Source: AP-15 sp963818695 (GTDB lineage: Bacteria; Pseudomonadota; Alphaproteobacteria; ATCC43930; CGMCC-115725). Taken from it: a DNA stretch of 64,000 nt. Of this stretch, positions 9,308 through 17,688 are shown piece after piece; position 1 is the stretch's first letter; every line of letters begins with the position of its first letter. Location of the stretch: the NCBI GenBank assembly GCA_963818695.1, contig CAWFTG010000006.1, positions 1 to 64,000 of the forward strand, written 5' to 3'. Both the position numbers and the translations under genes were made by a program. Under the pieces are notes generated by a model. It made no database searches. It saw only the letters and a list, made by a program, of their open reading frames with translations, and was not told where the DNA came from.

Positions 9308-9699
9308 GGAGTGCTCCCGTGACGGGCGGACGAAGCCTTCTCTCGCCCTTCTTCCCCGTCACACACCTCAGCCCCGTCTCTCCCTCTCCGTCTCGTAACA
9401 GTGCGAGGAGGCCGGCGGCGGCACCCCAGACGCGCGACAGGCACAGCCCTACCTTTTTCGGCGGTCGCCTCAGCTGCTCCGCGGCAATTGCCAGCGGTGG
9501 TCGACCGGCAGGCTAGGCACGAGGAGCCCGCTCATCGCCCGTTCGTTTCGACTGCGTTTCGGGATGGCACGGTATCCCCGGTATCGAGACTTAGCTGCCC
9601 CAACGAGGCGCCTAAGCAGCCAGCGGGATAAGGTGACGCATTCGAGTTTCTACCCGGTTGTGGATAGAGGGGGCGTTTCGGCAAGGAGCTCTCGGCTTC
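9308..9699. other. Intergenic region between plasmid module and Bil operon
   Basis: The first ~80 bases resemble the parB leader. The rest shows no convincing gene on either strand. An inverted repeat (AGCTCT near 9712 and AGAGCT near 9687) flanks the end of the E1 gene and might act in 3' end formation, but it lacks a T-run. Confidence 0.35.
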
Positions 9700-11076
9700 T
9701 CACGCTGCCGGAAGAGCTTGGGCGGAAACGTGTCCGGCCGCGTAAAGCGGCGCTTCGAGAGCGCCACACTCAAAATCCTCAAACGTGGCGGCGGAGCCCG
9801 AAGCGAATTCGAGCGCCGCACCGCCGTTGAGGCGGCGCAGCAGCTCGGAAATGACCAAGCATCCCGCAACTAACCCTACGAACGGCACCCCGACGGTGCG
9901 CGAGGCCAGTTGCGCGAGGCCGCAGGGGTCCATGTCTGCTTCTTTCAGTGCCTGATAGGCGGGCATGTCCTCGTAGCTGTCGGCCGATAGGGCGATCTGC
10001 CGCGACCAGATTTCGGCCGCTGACCGTGAAGCCGGAAATGTGTGCATCGAGATGCTGCGGAAAGCCTGCGGTCCGGCGCCTAGACCAGCCTCGACGACCA
10101 GGTCGAAGCCCGTCTCGTCCAGGGCAGCGCGGGTGAGCGCGTTGTCCACACCGCAGAGCGCGGCACCGGGTTCGTCGCCGCCCCGTCGCGTCCACGGGCC
10201 GAAGCGGTGTTCGTCGAGAAAGGTCTCGAAGCCTCGCGCCTCTAGCCAGTCGCTGACTGCGCGGGTCTTTCGGCGGCCGATGTCAGCGGCGAAGGACAGG
10301 AGCGAGGTGCTGTCGTTCGAAAGCGCGATCCGGTCGAAATCCTGCAAGATAAGCTGAACCCGACCGGAATCTTCATAAGGCAGCGCGGCCAACAGCCAGG
10401 CGAAAGCCTGCCCGAGATTGCCGAGGCCGATCAGCCAGAGGCGCGACGGCAGATAGGCGAGCGCGGGCTCGCTCGGATCGGGGTCGAGCCAGTTATGGCC
10501 GGGGCGCCACAGCGACAGCCCCGCAGCGCGTCGCCCGGCCAACCGGTGATCGCTCGCGTGGTAGGCGAAAACTTCGGCGGCGCAGGCAGCGGCGGCAAGC
10601 GTCGGGGAAAGCCCGATGGCATCGGTTTCGACAAGGCGCTCGTCCCGGCGAGCCGGGATGACGCCGCCCCGCCAGCCCTCCCAGGTCAGCCGCCAGCAAG
10701 GCGCCGGAGAAGCGATCGGCATGGCGTCGCCTATGAGGGCGGAGGGCCAGGTTTCACGGGCGGCGGAAACGGGTGTGCCGCCCAGCTCACGGACGGCCTG
10801 GGTAAGCGGCCGGTCCGGCGCGAGGCGCGTAAGGCTCGGGCAATCCGGCAGACCCGATACCTCGACACCGCCCAAGAAAGTGCGGCGGGCCGTGTTGACG
10901 AGCGTCAAGAGGGCCGTCTGCTGGTGCGCGGAATGGGCGATGCCGCCGCCGACGCAGATCGTGAGTTCAAACTGCTCCAAGAGGCCCATGGCGGCCTCGT
11001 GCGTCGCGGCCCGGCCGCTGTCCATGAAATACTTGGCGGTACGGTGGAGGGTCTCATGATCGACGGGCTGGGGCAT
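9700..11076 (-). CDS. bilC: E1-like ThiF-family adenylating enzyme (BilC-type)
   Basis: The frame encodes 458 residues from ATG 11076, two bases after the JAMM gene stop. The C-terminal half is a ThiF/E1 Rossmann fold: nucleotide loop LIGLGNLGQ (Gly217, Gly219, Gly222), acidic LQDFDRI (~246-250), then CGVDNALTR (~308-315), the usual GxDN strand. Cys385 (MDPCGLAQL) and Cys406 are candidates for the thioester cysteine. The N-terminal ~200 residues are a variable extension. It would adenylate the C-terminal glycine of the Ubl encoded upstream and pass it to the E2-like protein. The operon with Ubl, E2 and JAMM is the reason for choosing Bil over MoeB/ThiF metabolism. Confidence 0.82.
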   Translation of the reverse strand: MPQPVDHETLHRTAKYFMDSGRAATHEAAMGLLEQFELTICVGGGIAHSAHQQTALLTLVNTARRTFLGGVEVSGLPDCPSLTRLAPDRPLTQAVRELGGTPVSAARETWPSALIGDAMPIASPAPCWRLTWEGWRGGVIPARRDERLVETDAIGLSPTLAAAACAAEVFAYHASDHRLAGRRAAGLSLWRPGHNWLDPDPSEPALAYLPSRLWLIGLGNLGQAFAWLLAALPYEDSGRVQLILQDFDRIALSNDSTSLLSFAADIGRRKTRAVSDWLEARGFETFLDEHRFGPWTRRGGDEPGAALCGVDNALTRAALDETGFDLVVEAGLGAGPQAFRSISMHTFPASRSAAEIWSRQIALSADSYEDMPAYQALKEADMDPCGLAQLASRTVGVPFVGLVAGCLVISELLRRLNGGAALEFASGSAATFEDFECGALEAPLYAAGHVSAQALPAA

Positions 11077-11078
11077 GG

Positions 11079-11597
11079 TCAACTCCAGAAGCCGGTGTAG
11101 AAGAAGCGGCGCGCCCGGGCGCTGCGGTCGGTCCATTGGTGCTGGCCGCGATATTCGTAGACGCCGAAGCGGTCTCGCCGAACCGGCCAGCGTGCGAAGT
11201 CGGGAACGATGATCGCGATGTGCCCGGCCCTGGCGACCATCGGGTTGGTCCGGTCTGCGTCGCTTTGGGTGCCGGGCCCGGCGTGCGTGTGCGCGTCGGC
11301 GACGACCGTCTGCTTCCGTTCCCGGCACAGCGCCCAGAGCTTCGCGAAAGCGTCGCCACGCAGCACGCAGATGCCGGTAGCGTAGGCGTCGGGATCCAGC
11401 TCGTCGTAATAGACGGCGGCCCGCACTTGGCGACGCCCGTATTCCTCGACGCCGAGTAGAAAGACGCCCGCCTCGTGCCGGTCCTGGCCGCGGCGGCGCA
11501 ATTCGGCGACGATCTCGCGCCAATAGCGCGACGGGCAGGTCAGGCGGTGGCTAGGCGCGAGCCAGGCCCGAATAGTCGCTCTGATGGAAAAGGTCAT
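11079..11597 (-). CDS. bilD: JAMM/MPN-family deubiquitinase-like peptidase (BilD-type)
   Basis: The frame encodes 172 residues from ATG 11597, overlapping the 3' end of the E2 gene by 47 bases; no later ATG or GTG exists before the domain, which decides the start. The JAMM zinc site is complete: Glu42 (HEAGVFLLG), His103 and His105 (DAHTHAGPG), Ser112 and Asp115 (QSDAD). Small stand-alone JAMM proteins beside E1/E2/Ubl genes process the Ubl precursor or remove it from targets. Here the Ubl already ends in Gly, so deconjugation is the more likely job. Confidence 0.85.
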   Translation of the reverse strand: MTFSIRATIRAWLAPSHRLTCPSRYWREIVAELRRRGQDRHEAGVFLLGVEEYGRRQVRAAVYYDELDPDAYATGICVLRGDAFAKLWALCRERKQTVVADAHTHAGPGTQSDADRTNPMVARAGHIAIIVPDFARWPVRRDRFGVYEYRGQHQWTDRSARARRFFYTGFWS

Positions 11598-12036
11598 GAA
11601 GCTGCTCCAGATAGCAGATGAGGCCGCGGGCGGGCTGCCAGAGGCGGCTGGGGTGCTCGTTGCGCCAGTTGGGATGACCCTCGATCGAGAAGCGGTCGCA
11701 GGGCAGATAGAGGCATTGCCCTTGCCGCCACTCTGGCCGGAAGACCGACGACACGATGCGGCCACCCTTGGGCCAAAGCGCGCCCGGCAGGGCCTGGTCG
11801 GCTTCGATATTCCAGGGCTGTGCGGTCGCCGGATTTTGCCGGTAGCCCGAGCATTCGAAGCGGAAGCCGTACTCGAGCGGCGCGCCCGCGCGCGGCGGCG
11901 CCGACACGCCGAAGATGACATGCGGCCAGCGCGTGGCGATGTGCCGCCACCTTCCTTCGATCTCGCCGCACCGGAGGAACGGGGCGGCGAGATCCTGTTC
12001 GAGCAGCGCCCGGTCGGGCGGCAGCACTATGTTCAT
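11551..12036 (-). CDS. bilB: E2-like ubiquitin-conjugating protein (BilB-type)
   Basis: The frame encodes 161 residues from ATG 12036, one base after the Ubl stop. It opens MNIVLPPDRALLEQDL and has WPHVIFGVSAPP and LEYGFRFECSGY strands. The hallmark QGQCLYLPCDR follows, with Cys108 and Cys113 (the likely active-site position), then a C-terminal LICYLEQLHDLF helix. That layout (strands, then an LxxPCDR-type block, then helices) is what bacterial E2-like partners of JAMM/E1 operons show. It is assigned mainly from context plus this motif. It would accept the Ubl thioester from the E1 and conjugate it to a target, in characterised Bil systems a phage structural protein. Confidence 0.72.
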   Translation of the reverse strand: MNIVLPPDRALLEQDLAAPFLRCGEIEGRWRHIATRWPHVIFGVSAPPRAGAPLEYGFRFECSGYRQNPATAQPWNIEADQALPGALWPKGGRIVSSVFRPEWRQGQCLYLPCDRFSIEGHPNWRNEHPSRLWQPARGLICYLEQLHDLFHQSDYSGLARA

Positions 12037-12037
12037 G

Positions 12038-12529
12038 TCAGCCCTCGACGCGTTTCTCCGGCACGAGATCGAAGCAGAGCGCGCAATGGTGGCCGTGAAC
12101 GAGCTGGTGCAGCGGGGTATCGCTCGGCGGACGGTCGGTCGAGTTGCAGAGCTGGAGGACGTGCTCGGCCGCGTCCTTCGGGTCCATGTCGAAGGCGTGG
12201 GCTGCCCATTCCTTGACGGCCCGGACGCGCACGCCCGGCGGGAACTCGCGTTCTCTCGACTTGTCGAGGAAGTTGACGGTCGTCGCGATCCGCTTGCAGC
12301 GCCCGACATGGACGCGGGAGCCGTGCTTGACGTGGTGAAGCCGCTGGTGGCGGTCCCCCTCCTCGTGCTCCTCCGCCTCGTCGATGAAGATGAAGGTTTC
12401 GGCGTCGACGGCGATGCCGAGGACTTCGAGTGCATCGTGGAGTTCGCCCAGCGTCGCCGTCGGCAAAAGCTCGGCTTCGAGGATGTCGTCCCGCCCATGG
12501 ACCTGAATGAAGACAAGAATTTTCGACAT
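12038..12529 (-). CDS. bilA: Tandem ubiquitin-like modifier with C-terminal glycine (BilA-type)
   Basis: The frame encodes 163 residues from ATG 12529 behind a perfect AAGGAGG. Two beta-grasp-like halves are visible. Residues ~1-78 include KILVFIQVHGRDD and LGELHDALEVLGI. Residues ~80-163 include TTVNFLDKSRERE, VRAVKEWAAHAFDM and ALCFDLVPEKRVEG. The protein ends exactly in Gly163, as required for direct adenylation by an E1 without processing. Two Ubl domains in one chain resemble ISG15 and BilA. The first gene of a four-gene Ubl/E2/JAMM/E1 set; gaps between the genes are zero to two bases or overlaps. Confidence 0.8.
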   Translation of the reverse strand: MSKILVFIQVHGRDDILEAELLPTATLGELHDALEVLGIAVDAETFIFIDEAEEHEEGDRHQRLHHVKHGSRVHVGRCKRIATTVNFLDKSREREFPPGVRVRAVKEWAAHAFDMDPKDAAEHVLQLCNSTDRPPSDTPLHQLVHGHHCALCFDLVPEKRVEG

Positions 12530-12540
12530 GACTTCCTCCT

Positions 12541-12568
12541 TGAAGTGGCCCCCGTGTTGGGGTCTTCA
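12541..12568 (-). promoter_or_regulatory. Hairpin between helicase gene and Ubl gene
   Basis: TGAAG and CTTCA flank CCCC and GGGG around a short GTGTT loop, giving a two-part stem. It sits just 5' of the AAGGAGG of the Ubl gene and 3' of the helicase stop. It could attenuate or separate the two gene groups. There is no T-run for a classical terminator. Confidence 0.35.
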
Positions 12569-12614
12569 GGAAGAAAGCGACGCAGTTGAGAAAAAGGCGG
12601 GTGTGGCGGCGGGA

Positions 12615-15600
12615 TCAGGCGCCGCACATGAAATAACAGGGGCAATTCGGGCAGCGCCGGACGTCGGGCACGGCATGAAAGTCGCCGCCTTCGATGGCGG
12701 CGATCGCCTCGGCGTATTCCTGGAGGCGCTTGTCGTCTTTCTTCGGCGGAACCGGCACGGCGTCGCCGGTCGCAAGATAGAAAGTCTCGATGCTGACCGG
12801 CTGGCGGGGATATCGGGCCTGGGCGCCGCGGCGCAGCAGCGTGTAGATGGCGTTATCGGGCTCGGACTTGGTGCGGCGGCCGGTGCGGATGCGTTGGACG
12901 CGGACCCTGCCCGGAGTGACGATCACGCGGTCGGGCATTATCGAAACCTGGCGGGCTCCGACCGGCACCAGCCACTCGCCGCGATCGTAGCGGCCCGTCT
13001 CCGCCGCAATCGTCGCCGCCATCGCCTGCACCAAGGCCTTGGCGGTCGCGCGGTAATAGGTCTCGAAGGGGTGGCCGACGGGACCCGATCGTTTCCATTC
13101 GGTGGCGAGGCGCGCGAGGCCCGCTCCGGCGTCGGCGGGCTGCCCCGTGGCGCTTTGCTGTTCCAGCCAGCCGACGGTGACGTAAATGCAGCGATGAAAG
13201 CGGATATAAGCCGAGTCGTCGCGCCCGCCCCGCAAGCCGTCGATAACTTCGTAGCGGTAGCGCGCTGGGCACTCCGTGTAGAGGGTAAGCTCCCGCTCCG
13301 GATAAGGGTCGCGCGGCGCCTGGGGCATCAGCGGGACCGGGTGCGCGAAGGTCGCGCCTGAGCCCTGGTGCCGGGCCGCGGCGACGACGCCCGCAATGGC
13401 ATTGAGAAACTTCGACGGCGTCGCATTCTGAGCGGTGTAGCGCTCGGCCCGGGTGAGCGAGAGGTAATCGCGCGCCCGCGACAGGCCGACAAAGAAGATC
13501 GCTTCCTCTTCGGCCTCGTGGTCGCCCGGCTGCATGGCGAGCTGCGGCAAGGTCGGCGGCGGCGGACAGCGGATGCCTTGGCGGGTGGACGGCATATAGC
13601 GCGTCGCCAGCGCCGAAAAGTGAACGGCGCCGAATTCAAGTCCCTTGCTGCCGTGAACCGTCAGCACGCGCACGGCGTCGATGTCGGACGCCTCCGACGC
13701 AACCAGCCGGTAGCTCGTATCCTGATTGAGCGCCTCGATGCGGCGGATATGGGCGAGGAATGCCTTCCGGCTGGAATTGCCTATGGTGGCCTGCTCGCCG
13801 CACACCTTAAGTAAATGATAGATTGCGATGAGCTTCTGCTGCGCTCTGGCATCGCCCGCCAGCAGGAGCGGACGGAGGTAATCGCTGTGCTCGAACAGCC
13901 AAGAGGTCAGCAAGGTCCAGGCCGAGGCGTTGCCGAGGCCGCGGAGCTGCCCGCCGAGGCGCGCAAATCCTGCCCGTCCGACATCGCTCAGCCCCTCGAT
14001 TACGGCGGCGCTGGACAGCGCCTCGTGTATGGAGGTCGCGTTGGTTTCGGCCCATCGGATCGTGGTGAGCGCGTCGTCGCGGGTCGCCTGGTATTCGGGC
14101 AGCGCCGCGATCCGCACTAGGCCGACATTGCCGATCTCTGCACCGAGCCCGATCAGGGACAGCAAATCGCGTATCTCCGGCCGCTCGAAGAGATCGCCGA
14201 GATAGAGCAACGGCACGCCGAGCTGCTCCAGGATGCCGGTCACGCGGGCGAGCGTCAGGTGGCTCCGCGCCAGAATGGCCTGATCGGCGTAAGGTACGCC
14301 CTTGGAGCGGAACCGTTCGATCTTGTCGCGGATGGCCTCGGCCTCCGCGGCCAGGGTCGGGGCCACCGTCAGCGTCACCTCGCCGCCCTCGGCGCGGTTC
14401 GCCGTCCAGGCGCCGCGCATCGTGCCGTCCCGCATCGCGTCCGAAAACCGCTCGAAGGTCCGGACGACGGGGGCGAAGGAGCGGTAGTTGTGGCCGAGCG
14501 AATGGCGCGACCCGCCGAATTCCGCCGCGAAGCGTGCCACATTCGTCGGGGCGGCGCCGCGAAAGCGGTAGATGGATTGGCGCTGGTCGGCGACGACCCA
14601 AACGTCCGCTCCGGACTGACTGATCGCTCGAAGCAGGCGGGCGCTCGCAAAATTCACGTCCTGGTATTCGTCGACCAGAATGTGTTTGTATTTCGCGAGG
14701 TAGGTTTTGACATGAGGATTTTGTTCGACCAAGTCCCCCGCGAGCCTCACCAGATCGCCGAAATCGACGGCGTTGGCAGTCGCCAGGGTGTCTTCGTAGA
14801 TCCGGTAGATTTCGGCGAGCTCGAGCGCCTTCCCGGCGATCTCCTCGGCGTCGGCGTCGTTGTTCGCCCGGGCTGCTGTGAGCGCGGCTTCAGCCTCGGC
14901 GCGGTAGGCGGAGGGGCTGATGAGCTCGTCCTTGCAGCGCGATATCGCGCGCAGAACATGGACCAGCTCATAAGCGGGCTCGTAGAGGTTCTGGTAATAG
15001 CGGAGCGGCAGTTTGGCCAGATTGTCTTCGAGCAGGGCGAGCGATCCGGCCTCGTCCAGGACGTGGACTGCGGTGGTTCTGCCGACGCTGGACGGCCATT
15101 TCGTAATGAGTTCGTAGCCGAAGGCATGAAAGGTCCCGGCCCAGATTTCGATAGCCGCATCGGGATTAGCCGCGGACAGGCGCTCGCGCATCTCTTCCGC
15201 GGCTTTATTCGAGAAAGTGAGCGCGAGGATCATCCCAGGGGTCGATCCGCTGCCCAGGAGATGCTCTATCCGGTAGATCAGGGTGCGGGTCTTGCCGGTG
15301 CCCGGGCCCGCGTCCACCAGTAACGGTCCTCCGCTCCAGGTCGCGGCCAGTTTCTGGCTGGGATCGAGATCGCGCACCGGGGCGGGCGGTGCCGGCGGCG
15401 CATCGCGGAGCGGCGGCAGGAGCAAACCGCGAATGAGCTGATTCAGCACTAGGCCTTTGGGGAGCCCAAAGTCGGCTGCGATATCGGCAGGCTTGCGGCC
15501 GCGGGCGACATATTCGTCGCGCAGCCAATCGGCGGGGCACAGAAACTCGGCGGCGAATATGTCGGCCTGGACTTCCTTGCGTTCGCGCGGCGAGTAGCCT

Positions 15601-15956
15601 TCGACCTTGCCTGCGCCGCTTTCGACCGGATCGCCGCCGAGCCCGACCGGCAAAACCGTGACTTCGTTGATCGGATCGTGGTGTAGCTCGTTGTGGCCGA
15701 TCTCGTGGACAATGACGACCAGTTCATCGAGCGGGTCCTGGCCTTTGGCGACGTTCACGAGCTGCGAGGCGCGATCGAACGAGCCGAGGACGCCTGCGCC
15801 GAAGGTCGTGCCCGGTTCGAAATGCCGGACTTCCAAGTCCGCATTGGTCAAGGCCGCGGCGACGATCGCCGCCGCGCGGCGGTCGCCCTCGGCCGTGACC
15901 AGAGCCTTCCTGTGGCACGCGCGCGCCTTGCGGCGGATATCGGTCCAGGCGTCCAT
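12615..15956 (-). CDS. ImmA/IrrE metallopeptidase fused to UvrD-type helicase with Cys-rich C-terminus
   Basis: The frame encodes 1,113 residues from ATG 15956, two bases after the upstream stop; an in-frame extension further 5' only overlaps that gene. Residues ~1-180 are an ImmA/IrrE domain with HEIGH (84-88) and a downstream EVQADIFAAEFLCP ligand segment. A superfamily 1 helicase follows: Walker A DAGPGTGKT (215-223), LTFSNKAAEEMRERL, DEYQDVNFA Walker B and VLTVHGSKGLEF. The C-terminus has ECPARYRYEV and finally RRCPNCPCYFMCGA, four cysteines placed as in AddB/RecB-like iron-sulfur nuclease domains, but the expected D-(D/E)xK residues look altered (VQRIRTGR). It lies 85 bases upstream of the Ubl gene, same strand. 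Confidence 0.85.
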   Translation of the reverse strand: MDAWTDIRRKARACHRKALVTAEGDRRAAAIVAAALTNADLEVRHFEPGTTFGAGVLGSFDRASQLVNVAKGQDPLDELVVIVHEIGHNELHHDPINEVTVLPVGLGGDPVESGAGKVEGYSPRERKEVQADIFAAEFLCPADWLRDEYVARGRKPADIAADFGLPKGLVLNQLIRGLLLPPLRDAPPAPPAPVRDLDPSQKLAATWSGGPLLVDAGPGTGKTRTLIYRIEHLLGSGSTPGMILALTFSNKAAEEMRERLSAANPDAAIEIWAGTFHAFGYELITKWPSSVGRTTAVHVLDEAGSLALLEDNLAKLPLRYYQNLYEPAYELVHVLRAISRCKDELISPSAYRAEAEAALTAARANNDADAEEIAGKALELAEIYRIYEDTLATANAVDFGDLVRLAGDLVEQNPHVKTYLAKYKHILVDEYQDVNFASARLLRAISQSGADVWVVADQRQSIYRFRGAAPTNVARFAAEFGGSRHSLGHNYRSFAPVVRTFERFSDAMRDGTMRGAWTANRAEGGEVTLTVAPTLAAEAEAIRDKIERFRSKGVPYADQAILARSHLTLARVTGILEQLGVPLLYLGDLFERPEIRDLLSLIGLGAEIGNVGLVRIAALPEYQATRDDALTTIRWAETNATSIHEALSSAAVIEGLSDVGRAGFARLGGQLRGLGNASAWTLLTSWLFEHSDYLRPLLLAGDARAQQKLIAIYHLLKVCGEQATIGNSSRKAFLAHIRRIEALNQDTSYRLVASEASDIDAVRVLTVHGSKGLEFGAVHFSALATRYMPSTRQGIRCPPPPTLPQLAMQPGDHEAEEEAIFFVGLSRARDYLSLTRAERYTAQNATPSKFLNAIAGVVAAARHQGSGATFAHPVPLMPQAPRDPYPERELTLYTECPARYRYEVIDGLRGGRDDSAYIRFHRCIYVTVGWLEQQSATGQPADAGAGLARLATEWKRSGPVGHPFETYYRATAKALVQAMAATIAAETGRYDRGEWLVPVGARQVSIMPDRVIVTPGRVRVQRIRTGRRTKSEPDNAIYTLLRRGAQARYPRQPVSIETFYLATGDAVPVPPKKDDKRLQEYAEAIAAIEGGDFHAVPDVRRCPNCPCYFMCGA

Positions 15957-15958
15957 GG

Positions 15959-16585
15959 TCAATCGCCGCCGAGCCAGTACCGGATCTGGTGGGGCGTCAT
16001 ATCGCTGCTTCGAATGACCTCCTCGTAGCTCCGGGCGTTCACGGTCGGGGCGGCGTCGGCCCGCGCGTGGCCGAGCTGGGGCGCGGCGAGCGCCTTTTCC
16101 AACGCCGCATAGAACCGGTCGTGCGTGATCGCGAGGGCGCGGCAGACCGCGTCGAGAAAGCGCTGACCGACCGGCCCGCGCATAGCACCGTTGACCAGGT
16201 CCGCGAGCACGCTGCGGGCGATGCCGACGATGCCGCCGACTTCCCGCGTGAGCGCAGGTATGGTCATTCCGCGCGCCGCGATGATGTCTTGAAAAGATTG
16301 GGCGGCATCCGCCTCGGCGGGCTTCGTTACCGCGTCGGCCTTGTAAAGCGTGTTCAGAGCGCGGCTGTAGGCGCGGGCGAGCATCGTCTCGCCCGGCTCC
16401 TCGGCGGGAAGCGCTTCGCGCGCCGCCCAATCCCGCGCCACCGCCGCATGCGCGCGAATGTCGTCGGCGAATTGCGGGTAGCGGATGGTCCAGTCGATGA
16501 TCTGCTCGACCGTCGGACGAGGGCACGCCTCATGGAAGGCGAAGAGTACATCGTCCCGGTCTGGCGTTTGCGAATGTTCGGTCAT
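15959..16585 (-). CDS. HTH-containing protein upstream of ImmA-UvrD helicase
   Basis: The frame encodes 208 residues from ATG 16585, overlapping the TGA of the preceding gene (ATGA). The middle (FQDIIAARGMTIPALTREVG, then GIARSVLADLVNGAMR) has the helix-turn-helix pattern of XRE-like proteins. The N-terminal part is helical (VEQIIDWTIRYPQFADDIRA), and the C-terminus ends SSDMTPHQIRYWLGGD. It may be a repressor or adaptor for the ImmA-type peptidase domain encoded next, since ImmA/IrrE enzymes usually cleave HTH regulators. The family name is not known to me. Tight coupling on both sides places it firmly in this operon. Confidence 0.7.
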   Translation of the reverse strand: MTEHSQTPDRDDVLFAFHEACPRPTVEQIIDWTIRYPQFADDIRAHAAVARDWAAREALPAEEPGETMLARAYSRALNTLYKADAVTKPAEADAAQSFQDIIAARGMTIPALTREVGGIVGIARSVLADLVNGAMRGPVGQRFLDAVCRALAITHDRFYAALEKALAAPQLGHARADAAPTVNARSYEEVIRSSDMTPHQIRYWLGGD

Positions 16586-17382
16586 GTCGGGTCTCCAATT
16601 TTATCTTTGAGCTGCTTCTGTATCCCCTCGATCCAGAGCCTCACCGTTTTCTCGTCGACCCCCAGCGCCTTGGCGATGGAGTCGTATTGCTTCGACTTGA
16701 AGGGCAGGCCGTCCATGAAGAGGCGGAAAGCGAGGCGCTTTTGAGCGTCCTTGATGTTCTCTTCGAGGAACCGATCGACGTCGATTTGCTCGTCTGCGGC
16801 GCGTACCCCGTCTAGAAGCGCCGGGTTCCAACGCGCCTTTGATGGCGGGTCGTCGTCGCCATCCGATGGCCCGGCTTCCTCGGCCAGATCCGGCTGCTGG
16901 TCGATTTCGACGAATTCGACCTCCTGGCCCTCATCGCCGGGCGAACCGAATTGCTTTGCCGTCTTCCGCGGCTTGACCACCGTTTCGTCCGGAATCCGGC
17001 GCTCGCGCGCTTCCTTGGCGATCGCGTCTTTCAGCCGGAACATAAGCCGCGAAACCAGGGCTTGGCGGATGTCCTTGCCGTCGGCCGACTGCGGCTGAGC
17101 GAGTGACTTGAAGAACTGGTCATGTACCCGGTCGACGATGTCGTAACCCTCGTTCGGGTGGTTGCGCCCGACGTACCGCCGGGCAATGCGGTAGACTCGC
17201 TCGCTCAGATGCTTGGCGAGAGCGTTGATCAGCCCGCCGTCGCGATTGGGCCTGAGGTCCTGTATGGCTGCGGCGATCGTTTCCAACGGGAACCGGCGAA
17301 ATCGTCCGTCCGCTGTCGCCTGCCGCCACCCGGCGACGTCGGTCGAGTTCGGAAGCGGCTCTTCACCTGTCGATGCGTCCAT
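16582..17382 (-). CDS. Sigma-70-like (ECF-like) factor
   Basis: The frame encodes 266 residues from ATG 17382, the start nearest to good coding; upstream in-frame sequence has different composition. A region 2-like segment (LINALAKHLSERVYRIARRY, then NEGYDIVDRVHDQFFKSLA) is followed by RLMFRLKDAIAKEARERR. After an acidic linker (~150-195) comes a region 4-like HTH (YDSIAKALGVDEKTVRLWIE). Such sigma-like proteins could direct transcription of their own operon or of linked defence genes. First gene of the minus-strand series that ends in the Bil operon, overlapping the next gene by ATGA. An anti-sigma factor is not apparent. Confidence 0.65.
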   Translation of the reverse strand: MDASTGEEPLPNSTDVAGWRQATADGRFRRFPLETIAAAIQDLRPNRDGGLINALAKHLSERVYRIARRYVGRNHPNEGYDIVDRVHDQFFKSLAQPQSADGKDIRQALVSRLMFRLKDAIAKEARERRIPDETVVKPRKTAKQFGSPGDEGQEVEFVEIDQQPDLAEEAGPSDGDDDPPSKARWNPALLDGVRAADEQIDVDRFLEENIKDAQKRLAFRLFMDGLPFKSKQYDSIAKALGVDEKTVRLWIEGIQKQLKDKIGDPT

Positions 17383-17688
17383 TGGCGGCGGCCTTTTCGA
17401 AAGCTGCTCCTGGCGAAAGCGATCCCGACCCGCAAAAAAGCGGGTGCGCGGATCGTGAGCGCCGAACCTTGGCTCTGCGGATCGACCTGAGTGCAGGCCG
17501 ACATCCAAAGGTGGCCGTTGATCTGACGCCGTTGATCGCTACCCGGTGGGCCTGCCGATCCTCTTGGCGGCGGCGACCTCTAAGGCCCTTCGTATGCCTC
17601 TAACCCGCTGGGCTTGTTTCTATGTAAGATGCTCCCATTTAGATGTAAAGCGGTTGCTAACGGTTTGGGAGTACATTAGTATCATGGA
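17383..17688. promoter_or_regulatory. Divergent intergenic region between sigma-like gene and higB
   Basis: About 300 bases without a gene. The right half is AT-richer and contains two ATGTAA direct repeats (near 17622 and 17644) and TTGCTA followed by TACATT upstream of higB. These could be promoter and HigA operator sequences. The exact elements are guesses. Confidence 0.35.

Noticed and set aside
9700..12529. PRTRC plasmid system (ThiF plus JAB/Mov34 genes near ParB)
   Set aside because: PRTRC also has ThiF and JAB genes, but the Ubl ending in Gly and the E2-like gene fit Bil better, and other PRTRC proteins were not recognised.
9700..12529. CBASS type II with Cap2/Cap3
   Set aside because: No CD-NTase (cyclase) or effector gene is next to the E1/JAMM genes.
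15957..16526. N-terminal extension of the ImmA-UvrD protein
   Set aside because: It overlaps the HTH gene in another frame; ATG 15956 follows that gene's stop closely.
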